From CAVUPF01 sp963803755 (GTDB taxonomy: Bacteria > Actinomycetota > Thermoleophilia > Solirubrobacterales > 70-9), in assembly GCA_963803755.1 (NCBI GenBank), contig CAWDNP010000011.1, positions 248,001-312,000 on the forward strand: a DNA stretch of 64,000 nucleotides. The letters run 5' to 3'. Positions 8,754 through 17,638 of the stretch are shown here, piece by piece. The position numbers and the translations under genes were made by a program. The notes under the pieces were generated by a model. It was not told where the DNA came from and did not search any database. It saw only the letters and a list, made by a program, of their open reading frames with translations. How positions within the stretch are numbered: position 1 is the first letter of the stretch; the number at the start of each line of letters is the position of its first letter.

Positions 8754-9572
8754 GTGGGAGCGCGACATGCATTCGTCATAGCGAGTTCCGCAATCCTGCT
8801 CTTCGCGCCCGCCGCGGCGGGCGCGAAGGGGGCGGTGCCTCAGATCGACGCTCGCGTCGCCGGCACATTCCAGATGCAGGCGCGAGTGACCGAAGCCGTC
8901 AACGTACGAGGCGAGCACCGTGGGCAGCGCCTGCGGCGTGAATGGACGATCACGCCAGGAGGCTGTCAGGGCAGCGTCTGCGCCAGGCTTCAGGTGCTCC
9001 GGCAGCGCAGCGCCGGTGTGCAGGAAACGCTCACGCTCAAGCGCACCGGAGTTGGCGCCTACGCCGGGAGCTCGTTCTTCTACGCACCGCTGCGCTGTCG
9101 CGGCAAGACATTCCAGCATGGCATGCGCGTCCCCTACCGCATCACGCTCGCGATCGTCGGCGCCGAAACGGTGCAGGCGATCATGTTCGCAAGGCAGATC
9201 ACCGCGACCTACATCAACCTGCGCCGCATCGACACGACCCCCTGTTCGCTTGCCCCCAGCCACGATGCCGCGCTCTACACCGGCGCCGCGCTCAGCCCGC
9301 TGCCCACGCCTCCTGCCGTTTCGTTCACGGCCACCGTAGACGACGCCACCGCCACTGCCGCGTTCACGAGCGCCGCCACACCTGTTGTCGGTGGCGCACC
9401 GATCGTTCCGCGTCGGTGGAACTTCGGCGACCCGGCCTCGGGCGCGGCGAACAGTTCAACCGAAACCTATCCGACCCATATATTCAGCGCCGCTGGCTCC
9501 TACACCGTCACGCTCACCGTCACCGATGCCAACGGCCTCACCGCCACTGCCACGCAGGAGGTGCAGATTTGA
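8754..9572 (+). CDS. Secreted protein with C-terminal PKD domain
   Basis: 272 aa, GTG start. A signal peptide (VIASSAILLFAPAAAGA) is followed by a ~150-residue domain I do not recognise, with two Cys pairs (GGCQGSVCARL and LRCRGK), then a polycystic-kidney-disease (PKD) beta-sandwich near the C terminus (RRWNFGDPASGA... YPTHIFSAAGSYTVTLTVTDA). PKD domains mediate protein-protein or carbohydrate contact on exported proteins. Stands alone between the MITE and the convergent Mau-like operon. Exact role unknown. Confidence 0.75.
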   Translation: MGARHAFVIASSAILLFAPAAAGAKGAVPQIDARVAGTFQMQARVTEAVNVRGEHRGQRLRREWTITPGGCQGSVCARLQVLRQRSAGVQETLTLKRTGVGAYAGSSFFYAPLRCRGKTFQHGMRVPYRITLAIVGAETVQAIMFARQITATYINLRRIDTTPCSLAPSHDAALYTGAALSPLPTPPAVSFTATVDDATATAAFTSAATPVVGGAPIVPRRWNFGDPASGAANSSTETYPTHIFSAAGSYTVTLTVTDANGLTATATQEVQI

Positions 9573-9664
9573 CTGCGCGCCGCTCACCCTCAACCTCGAT
9601 GCTGCCGGCGCGTCTGAGCGGTGAGGTCGACTCGCACGGCGGTGGGCTGACGTAAGAGGACACT

Positions 9665-10105
9665 TCAGGTAGACAGCCGCAGCGTTCCCAGCACCGCGGT
9701 GAGCCGTGCCACCAGCCGCTCGGGTCGCTCCCATCCAGGCTTGATCACGGCGTACAGACAGCAGGTGCGGCCCCGCTCGGTGAAGAACCGCTGCCAGCCG
9801 AGCTGGCCGGGACGGGTCACCTGCAGCTGCATCGGCTCGAACTCGCGCGGCGTCGGGCCGGGTGGCCGCCCGGGCGCGAACAGGCCGACGCCGGGCTTCA
9901 CCTTCTCCGGGTCAACGTACTCGACCAGCGCCGCGAACGCGTCGCCTGCGCCCATGCGGCCGGTCGCCGCGCCGCCGAAGTCACCGTCGGAGGAACGCAG
10001 TGAAAAGGTGGCGACGTGCAGGACCGGTCCCGATCCCCGTTTGCGGATCCGCGCCTCCCAGCCGGCGGGCACCTCGATCGAGACTCCATGTCCGGCGACC
10101 TTCAT
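9665..10105 (-). CDS. Hypothetical protein at the end of the Mau-like operon
   Basis: 146 aa from ATG 10105; I do not recognise the family. The start MKVAGHGVSIEVPAGWEARI and the strand pattern (lipoprotein-like beta domain with WEARI..., ...FFTERGRTCCLYAVI) suggest a compact globular protein without signal peptide or membrane helix. It contains an adjacent CC pair. It lies 52 bp downstream of the CcdA/MauF-like membrane protein and on the same strand, so it is probably the last gene of that operon. The frame continues open upstream but without a convincing start. Confidence 0.6.
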   Translation of the reverse strand: MKVAGHGVSIEVPAGWEARIRKRGSGPVLHVATFSLRSSDGDFGGAATGRMGAGDAFAALVEYVDPEKVKPGVGLFAPGRPPGPTPREFEPMQLQVTRPGQLGWQRFFTERGRTCCLYAVIKPGWERPERLVARLTAVLGTLRLST

Positions 10106-10157
10106 CTCGCTGATCGTGCCCAGCCGCGCCGGCAACTCACCGCGGCCCCGGCCACTG

Positions 10158-10826
10158 TCATAGCAGTGCCCCCGCGATGATCGCCACCGCCGCTGCCTCG
10201 GCGACCACCACCGCGCGGATGCTGATGGGCTCAAGCCGCAGCAGCCCCCGGTGCAGCCGCACGAGGGAGCTGCGGTCCCGCGCGAACCCGGCGGGCAGCA
10301 GCGCCGCCGCCTTGGTCGCGCCGAACACGGCGCCGATCGCGATGCCGGCCGCCGGGCTGCCCGACAGCAGCTCCACCGCGAAGGTCGCGTAGATCGCTGC
10401 ACACGCCACCAGCGTGATGAAGCCGAGGCCGAGCTGGCCGCCGAAGCCGACGCCATAGACCCAACCGCGGTAGGTGACCATCCAGTCCTCGTTGACCTGG
10501 CGACGGGTGAGGGGAAGCCGCGTGCGCAGCGGGGTGCCGTCGATAACGAGCGCCGCCATCAGCACCGCCGCGGCCGCCGGCAGCCTCCAGCCGCCGCCGG
10601 GAAGCAGCGATCCGACCGTGCCCCATAAAAAGCCACTGAGCGCACCAGCGCAGACCGCGCCGAGAGAGAAGGCGGTGGCGGTGGCGGTCCAACGGGAGCC
10701 GCGGGCCTGCTCCGCGTAAGGGGTCAGGCTCGCGAGCATCGACTGGCCGCACGGGGAGAAGGCGGCGCGCAGGGCGCCAAGGATCGCGACCGTGCAGCCG
10801 ACGGCGATCCAGGCTAGCTCACTCAC
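10158..10826 (-). CDS. CcdA/MauF-like membrane protein
   Basis: 222 aa with about six predicted membrane helices. The N-terminal segment AAFSPCGQSMLASLTP resembles the SPCG motif of thiol-transferring membrane proteins (CcdA/DsbD) and of MauF. GTG start at 10826 overlaps the stop of the MauD-like gene by 8 bp, indicating translational coupling. Next to a thioredoxin with a CxxC motif and a MauE-like domain, it may pass reducing equivalents or help disulfide formation in the cysteine-rich MauA-like partner. The MauF assignment is an inference from context and one motif. Confidence 0.6.
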   Translation of the reverse strand: MSELAWIAVGCTVAILGALRAAFSPCGQSMLASLTPYAEQARGSRWTATATAFSLGAVCAGALSGFLWGTVGSLLPGGGWRLPAAAAVLMAALVIDGTPLRTRLPLTRRQVNEDWMVTYRGWVYGVGFGGQLGLGFITLVACAAIYATFAVELLSGSPAAGIAIGAVFGATKAAALLPAGFARDRSSLVRLHRGLLRLEPISIRAVVVAEAAAVAIIAGALL

Positions 10827-11592
10827 GAGGGGATTCCGAGTCCGTGGTAGCCGAGCGATTCGGGGCAGCGAGCGGATCGGGTGTCAGCCGCGACGGGTGC
10901 AGGCTCGGATGCCCGGTGGCGATCCCCGCCTCCGCCAGCGCCTGCTCAGCGCGGGCGGCACGCTCCGAGGTGCTGCGAGCGGGGTTGATGCGGTCCTCGT
11001 CGGCGTCGCACAGCAGCGAGGCGATCTGCTCCCAACTGGTGGCGCTGCCGCGACCGGCGATCTCGCCGCCGTCGACCAGCACGAAGTGAGGCGTCGCAGG
11101 GATCTCGAAGTCCTGCCATGCCTGCGTCGACATCACCACCTCGACGTCGGTCGGCGCCAGTTCCAGTAGCCGCGCCAGGCGCTCCCGCTCCGGGCCCTTG
11201 GTGACCACCGTCAACCGCGTGCCCGCCAGGAGAGGGATATCCCTATCCATGCCTTGCCAGAGGGGGACGCAGGCGTTGCAGCCACTGCCCATGAACGCGA
11301 GCAGAGTCGGCGGAGAGCCGGCCGCGAGCGACAGCTTGACTGCATCGCCGGCGAGCGTCTGGCCGGCGATGTCAGGCGCCTGACCCCCGCCTCTGCGTTG
11401 CGTGTCCGCGAACGCCTTCGGGCCGACCGCGGCGCTGGCATCACGATGCCCGAGGTCGTCGGGACCGGCGTCAAACGCCGCCTCGATTCCGGCCAGCCGC
11501 CGCAGGATCTCTGCGTGCGAGCGCAACAGCGCCACCACGAACAGCAACGCCAGCGCCAGCAACACGCCCTCGACAATCACCACGACAGTCAC
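10819..11592 (-). CDS. MauD-like membrane-anchored thioredoxin
   Basis: 257 aa from GTG 11592. One N-terminal membrane helix (VIVEGVLLALALLFVVALL) is followed by a thioredoxin-fold domain with the active site GSGCNACVPLW (CxxC) near residue 110 and the cis-Pro loop ATPHFVLVDGG near 180, as in MauD/TlpA proteins. MauD-type proteins act outside the membrane on disulfides of the methylamine dehydrogenase light chain. The gene begins 31 bp after the MauE-MauA-like fusion and overlaps the next gene. The acidic, proline-rich last 60 residues are not part of the fold. GTG is chosen because it directly precedes the helix. Confidence 0.75.
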   Translation of the reverse strand: MTVVVIVEGVLLALALLFVVALLRSHAEILRRLAGIEAAFDAGPDDLGHRDASAAVGPKAFADTQRRGGGQAPDIAGQTLAGDAVKLSLAAGSPPTLLAFMGSGCNACVPLWQGMDRDIPLLAGTRLTVVTKGPERERLARLLELAPTDVEVVMSTQAWQDFEIPATPHFVLVDGGEIAGRGSATSWEQIASLLCDADEDRINPARSTSERAARAEQALAEAGIATGHPSLHPSRLTPDPLAAPNRSATTDSESPRE

Positions 11593-11623
11593 AGCGGCTG
11601 CAGGGTTGAGCAAATCACGACCG

Positions 11624-12820
11624 TCATACCCCCCCGGCTCCGACCAGCTCGACCGCCGCCGGCTCCAGGCAACCCGCCTCGTTGTCGCAGGTGGAGTCGT
11701 CCGTCGCCAGCGCGGCGCTGCAGTGAAGCGCCTCGATCGTGCTGGGGTTCTCGCATACGACCATCCGGCAGACGACCGCGGTAACGCCACCGATGTCCGT
11801 GTTGCACTGGCCATAGCGGAAGATGTTGCAGTTGATCCTGCGGTGACGACAGCTGTCCTCACCGCAGCGACAGCCGCCCGGGAACCGGTGGCCCGGCAGC
11901 GCGTTGCAGTCGACGTAGTAGCGGACGCCCTGTTCGGCGCATAGCTGGTGGCCCGTGTAGTCCGTGCACATCCACCAGCCGCCTGGGAAGGTTCCCTCCG
12001 GGCAGGAGTTGACGTGACCTTTGTTGATCTCGCAGCAGAAGCCGGTGTAGCCGTCCGTGCAGAGGCCGCTGTCGCACTGCGAGGGAACGACCGCCGCCAG
12101 CGCCGAGCCCGGATACAGCAGGTACCGCAGGGGCGCAACTGCCAGCGCCGAGCCTACGACCGCGACCCTCAGCAGCAGCGAGCGCCGCGAGAGCCCGTCG
12201 GCAGGTGACCCGTGGTCGGCGGGGCCCCGCTCCAGCAGCTTCGCCGAGGAGTCGACCAAGCGGTCGCCGGCGGCCCCGACGCCACCGGGCAAGGCGCCCA
12301 GCGGCTCAAGGGACCGCGATCCGGCGAACGCGAGCCTCCAGGCGGTCCCGATCGCGAGCGCCGGCGGAAGCACGGCCGCCAGCGCCGACGGCTTTGTCGT
12401 CACGAGCTGGCGGACGCTGGGGGCACCGAGGACCGCAGCCCCGCCGGCGAGCGCCGCGGCGGCGCCCGTGAGGAGCGCTGCGCGCAGCGGTGGCGGGCCG
12501 GCGCCCTCGCCCAAGCAGTCGCAGTCCGGGCCTGCGCCGTTGTCGATGCCCGCCATCAGACGGCGGGCGTGGACCACGGTGAATACCAAGAACGAGGCCG
12601 CCATCAGCCCGCCGGCGACGCGACCTGGAGCAAGCAGCGCCGCTACGGCGACGGTCAGCTCTGCGATGCCCTGGCTGCGCCGCGTCACGGTGGCGCCGGT
12701 CAGCTTGGCGACGCCGGCAAGCGCGAGGACCAGCGAAAGCGCGGTAATCACGACCGCTCCAGCGAGCGCCGACACCCCTAGCATCGGTACAGGGTATCTG
12801 GGCATCGTGGCGTGCGGCAT
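11624..12820 (-). CDS. MauE-like membrane domain fused to MauA-like cysteine-rich domain
   Basis: About 398 aa (ATG 12820; other starts at 12850 TTG and 12784 ATG). The N-terminal ~150 residues form a four-helix MauE/DoxX-type membrane domain with the motif PDCDCLG. A twin-arginine-like segment (SRRSLLLRVAVVGSALAV) leads to a C-terminal domain with about 20 Cys. Its spacing resembles the methylamine dehydrogenase light chain (MauA): GFCCEINKGHVNSCPEGT, then GGWWMC, then CRCGEDSC. In MauA two Trp residues form the TTQ cofactor; one is plausible here (GGWWMC) but the second position, before NTDIGG, shows no Trp. So it may be a MauA scaffold without TTQ. Fusion of the two parts is unusual. Confidence 0.65.
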   Translation of the reverse strand: MPHATMPRYPVPMLGVSALAGAVVITALSLVLALAGVAKLTGATVTRRSQGIAELTVAVAALLAPGRVAGGLMAASFLVFTVVHARRLMAGIDNGAGPDCDCLGEGAGPPPLRAALLTGAAAALAGGAAVLGAPSVRQLVTTKPSALAAVLPPALAIGTAWRLAFAGSRSLEPLGALPGGVGAAGDRLVDSSAKLLERGPADHGSPADGLSRRSLLLRVAVVGSALAVAPLRYLLYPGSALAAVVPSQCDSGLCTDGYTGFCCEINKGHVNSCPEGTFPGGWWMCTDYTGHQLCAEQGVRYYVDCNALPGHRFPGGCRCGEDSCRHRRINCNIFRYGQCNTDIGGVTAVVCRMVVCENPSTIEALHCSAALATDDSTCDNEAGCLEPAAVELVGAGGV

Positions 12821-12981
12821 CACAACCCGCTCGGGTGCAGACAACGGCAACTTCGAGGCTCTGCCCCCGGCGCCGATTTACAGGGAAAGCGGCTGATGGT
12901 GTCGGTCCATCGCATAAGCGACACCTGTGTCAGGACATAGGAGTGGATCAGCCGCCCAGCTTGACGGTCACCTTGGCGTCG

Positions 12982-14841
12982 TTAGTGGTGCTTGCCCTTC
13001 TTGTGCTTCACCTTCACGCACTTGTCCTTGCCGTGGACCTTCTTCTTCTTGAAGCCCTTCTTGCACTTCGGCGATTTTTTCTGTGGAGCCGGAACGGCGG
13101 TCGGCCCGTTTCCATCCCCAGACTGCTGTGGCCCGGTGTTTCCTTCACCTCCCGGGGCGCTGGCTGCAAAAGTCGCCGTCACCGTCGTGTCGGCGTCGAT
13201 CGTCAGTTCGCATGGGCCCGTTCCCCCGCAGCCGCCCCCTGACCAGCCTGAGAAGCCAGAGCCCGAAGCAGCGGCTGCACCCAGGGTGACCTTGGTGCCG
13301 TCGGGGTAGGTGTGAGAGCAGGTGCTGCCGCATTCGATGCCGGTCGGCGAACTGGTCACCGTGCCGGACCCAGCCCCAGCCTTGTCGACGATCAGGGTGT
13401 GCCGCGAGCCGCCCCCTGACGCGAGTCCGAATACGGCGACTGCGCTTTCGCTGAGCGCGGCCACGTAGACGTTCTTGCCGTCGGGGCTCGTCGCGACCCG
13501 CTCGGCTCCGGCGAGGCCGGCGAGGCCGGACTGGACGTGGATGGCGCCGCAGTCAACTTCGGCCTCCGTCTGATGGGTGAAGCATTCACCGACGCTGAGG
13601 GCGCCGCCGGTGGTGTCGCGTTCGAGGCGGACCAGGGCGTTGTCGTGGCCGAGCGAGGTCACGTAGACGCTCTCGCCGTCGGGGCTGACCGCGAGGCCGA
13701 AAGCCCCCTTGAGGCCGGTCACGGAATTCGTGGCGCAGCCGCTCGATTCGCTGGTCAGGCAATCGTCGTAGCTGAGAGCGCCACTCGTCGTATTGCGCGA
13801 GAAGCGAGCGACCGCGTTGCTCGTTTCGGCGGCCACGTAGACGCTCTTGCCGTCGGGGCTGACCGCGACCCCGCGGGTGTTGACCATGCCGGGCTCATTT
13901 GTGGCGGCGCAGCCGCTGGAGGCGGAGGTCGCGCAGCCTTCGTAGCTCAGCGCTCCGCCCGTGGAGCGTTTGAAGGTCGACAACCAGCCGCCCACCCCGG
14001 GGACCCCGCCGGCAAGATAGACGTCGTTGCCGTCGGGGCTGACCGCGACGTCGGTTGCCCCGATGGCGCCGGGGGCGGCTTTGTTGCCGGCTCCGCAGCC
14101 GACTTCATTGACGGAGAGGCAGCCTTCGTCGGTGAGAGTGCCGGTCGTTTCGTTGCGAGCGAAGCTGACGATCGCTTCGCGTTCCTCAGCTGCCACGTAG
14201 ACATCCTTGCCGTCGGGGCTGACCGCGATCCCCCAGGCTCCCGAGAGGCCGGGAACGTTGTCGCCGCTTTCGCAACCGAAGTTGCGCGACGACACGCAAT
14301 CCTTGTAGGTGAGTTCGCCGCTTGTCGTGTTGCGTTCGAAGTGATCGACGCTTCCCTCGCTGAAGCTGGTGACGTAGACGCTCTTGCCGTCGGGGCTGAC
14401 GGCCACCCCCTGGGCGTTGACCATGCTCGGAAGGTTGTCCACGGCGCAGCCGCTCGAGTCGGACGTGAAGCAGCCCTCGTAGGTAAGGGCGCCGGTGCTC
14501 GTGTCGCGGTCGAAGCGGACGACGCCGTCGTCTGACTGGCTGGCGACGTAGACGCTCTTGCCGTCGGGGCTGAGCGCGATGGCGTCGGCGTTGCCGAGAC
14601 CGGCGTTGCTGTTGGAGGCGCAACCGCCGCCGTTGCCGTTGAAGCATTCCTGGAAGCTGAGGGGAGTCCCGCCCGCGCCGAGCGCCGGGATCGCCTCGGC
14701 CAGCAGGACGAGGACCCCGAGTGCTAACCCCGCAACGGCGAGGCGTGCGATGGAACGGCAACGATTGCGGTCGCCAACCACCCGGCTAACGGCTGACCGG
14801 CTCATTGAACGCAACGAAGACTCAAGATGGACGAGCGACAC
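12982..14841 (-). CDS. Secreted beta-propeller protein with InlB-like repeat and lysine-rich tail
   Basis: 619 aa. Signal segment near residues 30-55, then about eight ~50-residue repeats carrying VAVSPDGKSVYVAS and a strand such as FSRNTTSGALSYD with conserved Cys (ECFN..., GCFT..., DCVS...), typical of YVTN/lactonase-type propellers. Near residue 490 there is a bacterial repeat (GTVTSSPTGIECGSTCSHTY... GCGGTGPCELTI... TTVTATFA), followed by the basic tail KCKKGFKKKKVHGKDKC, nearly identical to that at 4629. Likely surface-anchored; function unknown. A MITE lies 43 bp upstream of its GTG start. Confidence 0.8.
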   Translation of the reverse strand: MSLVHLESSLRSMSRSAVSRVVGDRNRCRSIARLAVAGLALGVLVLLAEAIPALGAGGTPLSFQECFNGNGGGCASNSNAGLGNADAIALSPDGKSVYVASQSDDGVVRFDRDTSTGALTYEGCFTSDSSGCAVDNLPSMVNAQGVAVSPDGKSVYVTSFSEGSVDHFERNTTSGELTYKDCVSSRNFGCESGDNVPGLSGAWGIAVSPDGKDVYVAAEEREAIVSFARNETTGTLTDEGCLSVNEVGCGAGNKAAPGAIGATDVAVSPDGNDVYLAGGVPGVGGWLSTFKRSTGGALSYEGCATSASSGCAATNEPGMVNTRGVAVSPDGKSVYVAAETSNAVARFSRNTTSGALSYDDCLTSESSGCATNSVTGLKGAFGLAVSPDGESVYVTSLGHDNALVRLERDTTGGALSVGECFTHQTEAEVDCGAIHVQSGLAGLAGAERVATSPDGKNVYVAALSESAVAVFGLASGGGSRHTLIVDKAGAGSGTVTSSPTGIECGSTCSHTYPDGTKVTLGAAAASGSGFSGWSGGGCGGTGPCELTIDADTTVTATFAASAPGGEGNTGPQQSGDGNGPTAVPAPQKKSPKCKKGFKKKKVHGKDKCVKVKHKKGKHH

Positions 14842-14884
14842 ACTTCGCCCTCAGGCTACACCCTCTGAAACGGCATAGGCCTTA

Positions 14885-14980
14885 GAACCCCTTTCAAAAA
14901 TGAGCACGGCCCGAATGAGGCTGAGTGACGCTGCGCGATACGGCCCCTCCCCAGACTCGCGCCCATTTTGAAAGGGGTTC
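14885..14980. mobile_element. MITE copy 2 (96 bp)
   Basis: Short form of the MITE: terminal inverted repeats starting GAACCCCTTTCAAAAATGAG, flanked by TTA at 14882-14884 and 14981-14983. The right TTA is, on the minus strand, the TAA stop codon of the gene ending at 14981, so the insertion used that stop codon as target and preserved it. The interior (GTGACGCTGCGCGATACGGC) is shared with copies 3 and 4. Confidence 0.85.
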
Positions 14981-16477
14981 TTACTTCCGCAGACGTTTCT
15001 TCAGCGTGATCGATTTCGTCGCGCTGGCCGCCGCTCCGCCTCCTCCAGGCGTGAAGACGACCTTTGCCTTCAGCTTCACCTTGCCCTTCTTGGCGAGGAG
15101 TTTCTTCGCCTTGCCCTTGGCCGTGACGGCCAGCTTGACGACGCCGGCGCCACGCGAGGTTCCCGTCGCCTTGACGATGCCTTTGCCGGTGACGGTCAAG
15201 GCGCCGGGGCCGGAGACCTGAGCAAGAATGGTGGCGGTGCCCTTGCGCTTGTCGAGCTTGACTTTGGTCAACTTCAGCGTCGATACCGGGACGGCAGCGA
15301 GAATCGTCCGCGAGGCGCTGGTCTGAGAGGCCGAGCCGGCACCATTGGTTGCGGTGACCTGGCAGGTGTAGGCACCGGGCTGACTCGCGGTAAGGGTGGC
15401 GGCATTCGCCCCTGCGAGCGACTGGCCTTCTTTCGACCACTGGTAAGAGACGCTCTGCGGAGCCCTGTAGAGCATGGATTCGATCAGGTCAGGGGCCCAG
15501 GTGGCCCCATTGCACGAGAGGGTCGGGCCGGGAGTGGCGTTGCCGGAGATCGAGGGCGCAGCGGAGCCGACCGGTTGCTCGAGGAGCACCGGGAAGATGC
15601 CTCCGTCGACAGTCGTGCCGCTGGTGTCCAGGGGAGCGGCGCCGCCGGTGAGTTTCACAACCGTGATTTCCGATCCGGTGTTATTGCCCACGTAGAGCTT
15701 CTGGGCGGCGGGGTCGATCGCGACGCCCGTCGGCGAGGCAAGGGTGACGCCGCTCGCGCTCAATTCGCCGCCCCCGCCGCCGCCGAGACTGGCATAGCCG
15801 ATCGTGTCATTGTCGTAGTTGGCCCAGTAGATGCGGTTCAGCGCTGCGTCGATCGCGAGGCCGTCGGGAGCGTCGATCGGCGCGCCGGTGGTTTCGAGTT
15901 CGCCGCCAGCGCCGGACCCGTTCAGGTTCGCGTAGCCGATCGAGTTGCTGTTCGCGTTCGCCCAATAGATGCGGCTGCTCGTTGGGTCGACGGCGACGCC
16001 AAAGGGCCTGTCCATCGGCGCCCCGGTCGTGGCCAGGTCGCCGCCTCCGGAATCGTCGAGGTTCGCGTAGGAGATCGTGTTGTGGTCGGCATTTGCCCAG
16101 TAGAGCCTGCCGAGCGCGGGGTCCACGACCAGGCCGGTCGGATGGTAGATCGTGGTGCCGCTGGTGTTGAGGACGTGCGATCCGCTGCCGTCGAGGTTGG
16201 CGCTGTCGACCGTGCTGGCTTCGTAGTTGACCCAGTAGATCGTCCCGGTCGCGGGATCGAGCGCGGTGCCATAGGGATATTCCGGCGAGGTCGGCGAGGT
16301 CGAGAGATCGGCTCCACCGCCGCCGCTGAGGTTCGCGGTGGAGATCTGATTCGTGAAGTAGTTCGACCAGTAGACACGGTTAGCTGCCGAGGCACCGCAG
16401 GCAAGCGCCAGCCCGAGTAGAGCAACTGCGGCGAGAGAGATCCCCACCTTGATCGTCCCCAACTGTCTCTTCCCCAT
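14981..16477 (-). CDS. Secreted six-bladed YWTD-like propeller with Ig-like domain
   Basis: 498 aa from ATG 16477, which follows GAGGAGGAGAG at ideal spacing; the frame is open further upstream but without sense. Signal peptide GISLAAVALLGLALACGASA, then six ~42-residue repeats (RLYWANADHNTISYANLDDS, PFGVAVDPTSSRIYWANAN) resembling LDL-receptor YWTD/NHL blades. An Ig-like module follows (GPTLSCNGATW...YQWSKEGQSL) and then a basic beta domain ending LKKRLRK. Its TAA stop is the target duplication of MITE copy 2. Probably a surface binding protein. Confidence 0.8.
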   Translation of the reverse strand: MGKRQLGTIKVGISLAAVALLGLALACGASAANRVYWSNYFTNQISTANLSGGGGADLSTSPTSPEYPYGTALDPATGTIYWVNYEASTVDSANLDGSGSHVLNTSGTTIYHPTGLVVDPALGRLYWANADHNTISYANLDDSGGGDLATTGAPMDRPFGVAVDPTSSRIYWANANSNSIGYANLNGSGAGGELETTGAPIDAPDGLAIDAALNRIYWANYDNDTIGYASLGGGGGGELSASGVTLASPTGVAIDPAAQKLYVGNNTGSEITVVKLTGGAAPLDTSGTTVDGGIFPVLLEQPVGSAAPSISGNATPGPTLSCNGATWAPDLIESMLYRAPQSVSYQWSKEGQSLAGANAATLTASQPGAYTCQVTATNGAGSASQTSASRTILAAVPVSTLKLTKVKLDKRKGTATILAQVSGPGALTVTGKGIVKATGTSRGAGVVKLAVTAKGKAKKLLAKKGKVKLKAKVVFTPGGGGAAASATKSITLKKRLRK

Positions 16478-16614
16478 CTCTCCTCCTCGTGCTTTGGACG
16501 CGATCCGCATCGGCTGCAACAACCCCGGCTTCAGGGCACCGAGGCTAGGCGAACGGCTATCGGGATGTCAAGCGCGAGTAAACCGACGCCAGTCGGCGTC
16601 TGCCCTCCTCGCAG

Positions 16615-16866
16615 CTATCGCCGCGGGACGAGCCCGCCCAGCTTGACGTTGACCTTGGCGCCCGGCGCCAGAATCTTGTCGGGCTTGGGGCTCTGCTTGG
16701 TCACCTTGGCCGATTTGCCCTTTTTGCCCTTGACCTTGCCGAGGGTGCAGTCGGCCTTGGTCAGGGCCTTCTTGGCCGCCTTGAGCGTCTTGCCCTTCAG
16801 CTTGGGAACGGCGGAGGGGGTGTAGGAAGCGCTTGAGGCTCTCGTGCAGACTCGGTGAGGCGGTCA
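16615..16866 (-). pseudogene. Remnant of a PASTA-tailed secreted protein
   Basis: One minus-strand frame gives YTPSAVPKLKGKTLKAAKK, then ...KADCTLGKVKGKKGKSAK and SPKPDKILAPGAKVNVKLGG before a TAG at 16615-16617. It is closely similar to the tail of the TIG protein at 3464. The frame meets a stop near 16866 and has no start codon, so only the C-terminal module of a former gene remains. It was probably left by deletion or recombination between similar tails. Confidence 0.55.
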
Positions 16867-16961
16867 GCGACGCCAGCACAACGGGCAGGCTTCGACATCA
16901 CCGGATATCGTCTGCACAGACCGGCGCTATCTGCGCGCCAGACGAATCGAGGGGGAAGGTC

Positions 16962-17342
16962 ATGGATGCTTTGGTCAAATGGCGTGGAGTAGCTGCCGCA
17001 GGAAGTGTGGCGGCGCTTTTTGCTGGGGTGGTGGCGCTGGCGCCCGGCGCAGCGAGCGCCGGCTCGCTGCACAGCTGCCCAAACAAGACGGTGCCTATCG
17101 AAATATCAAACGGATATGGCGGGACGACGAAGTACAAAGAACACATAAAGTCGATCTCCAGCCAGGGCGTCTCCTGCGCTGCGGCTGACAAGTTCATCGA
17201 GAAGGACCTCACCTCAGCCACCGGGAAAGTCGAGGGCTATAAGTGCAAAGTGACGACGACCTTCAAAGTACCCGTCGGTTACGTCCCAACCGTTTGCACG
17301 CGCTCGGGGTCGAAGATCCAATTTGCACGTCACGGCGGTTAG
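16962..17342 (+). CDS. Small secreted protein of unknown function
   Basis: 126 aa from ATG 16962 (GAGGGGGAAGG upstream). Clear signal peptide (VAAAGSVAALFAGVVALAPGAASA) and a mature domain of ~90 residues with four Cys (HSCPNK, GVSCAAADKF, GYKCKVTT, PTVCTRSG), likely two disulfides. The pattern with a charged helix after the second Cys resembles small exported proteins common in actinobacteria, but I cannot assign a function. Stands alone. Confidence 0.7.
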   Translation: MDALVKWRGVAAAGSVAALFAGVVALAPGAASAGSLHSCPNKTVPIEISNGYGGTTKYKEHIKSISSQGVSCAAADKFIEKDLTSATGKVEGYKCKVTTTFKVPVGYVPTVCTRSGSKIQFARHGG

Positions 17343-17422
17343 GACCTATCCCGTCAGGAGAGGCACACCCCTAGCTACAGCCAAGAACACGGCGGATTCG
17401 TTCCCGCCCCGCTTGGATGACG

Positions 17423-17593
17423 CTAGAGGCTTGATGTGGGTTAGGTGCGTGCGCGGGGGCGTCGCAGACCGAGCTGGGCGCCGCACCCGGGCGCAGCAGG
17501 TAGCCGGGCGCTACCTGCAAGCCCGGGGGTGGCGCCCAGCGAAGGTATGCGACGTCATCCGTGTTGCGTGGGTAACCCACATCAAGCCTCTAG
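17423..17593. repeat. 171-bp near-palindrome (long hairpin)
   Basis: The outer 21 bp at 17423-17443 (CTAGAGGCTTGATGTGGGTT plus A) are perfectly complementary to 17573-17593. Pairing continues inward at roughly three bases in four (GAGCTGGGCGCC against GGCGCCCAGC; GCAGGTAGC against GCTACCTGC) to a 4-nt loop. The whole interval between 17343 and 17638 contains no convincing gene. It could be a fold-back transposable element, a structured RNA or a strong terminator. Confidence 0.8.
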
Positions 17594-17638
17594 GGGCGCT
17601 GCGCATAGGCGGTTGATGTGGGGCTTCCCTACGACTCA

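Noticed and set aside
17423..17593. Integron attC site
   Set aside because: The palindrome has a GTTAGGT-like heptamer but in the wrong orientation and without a matching RYYYAAC partner or integrase.
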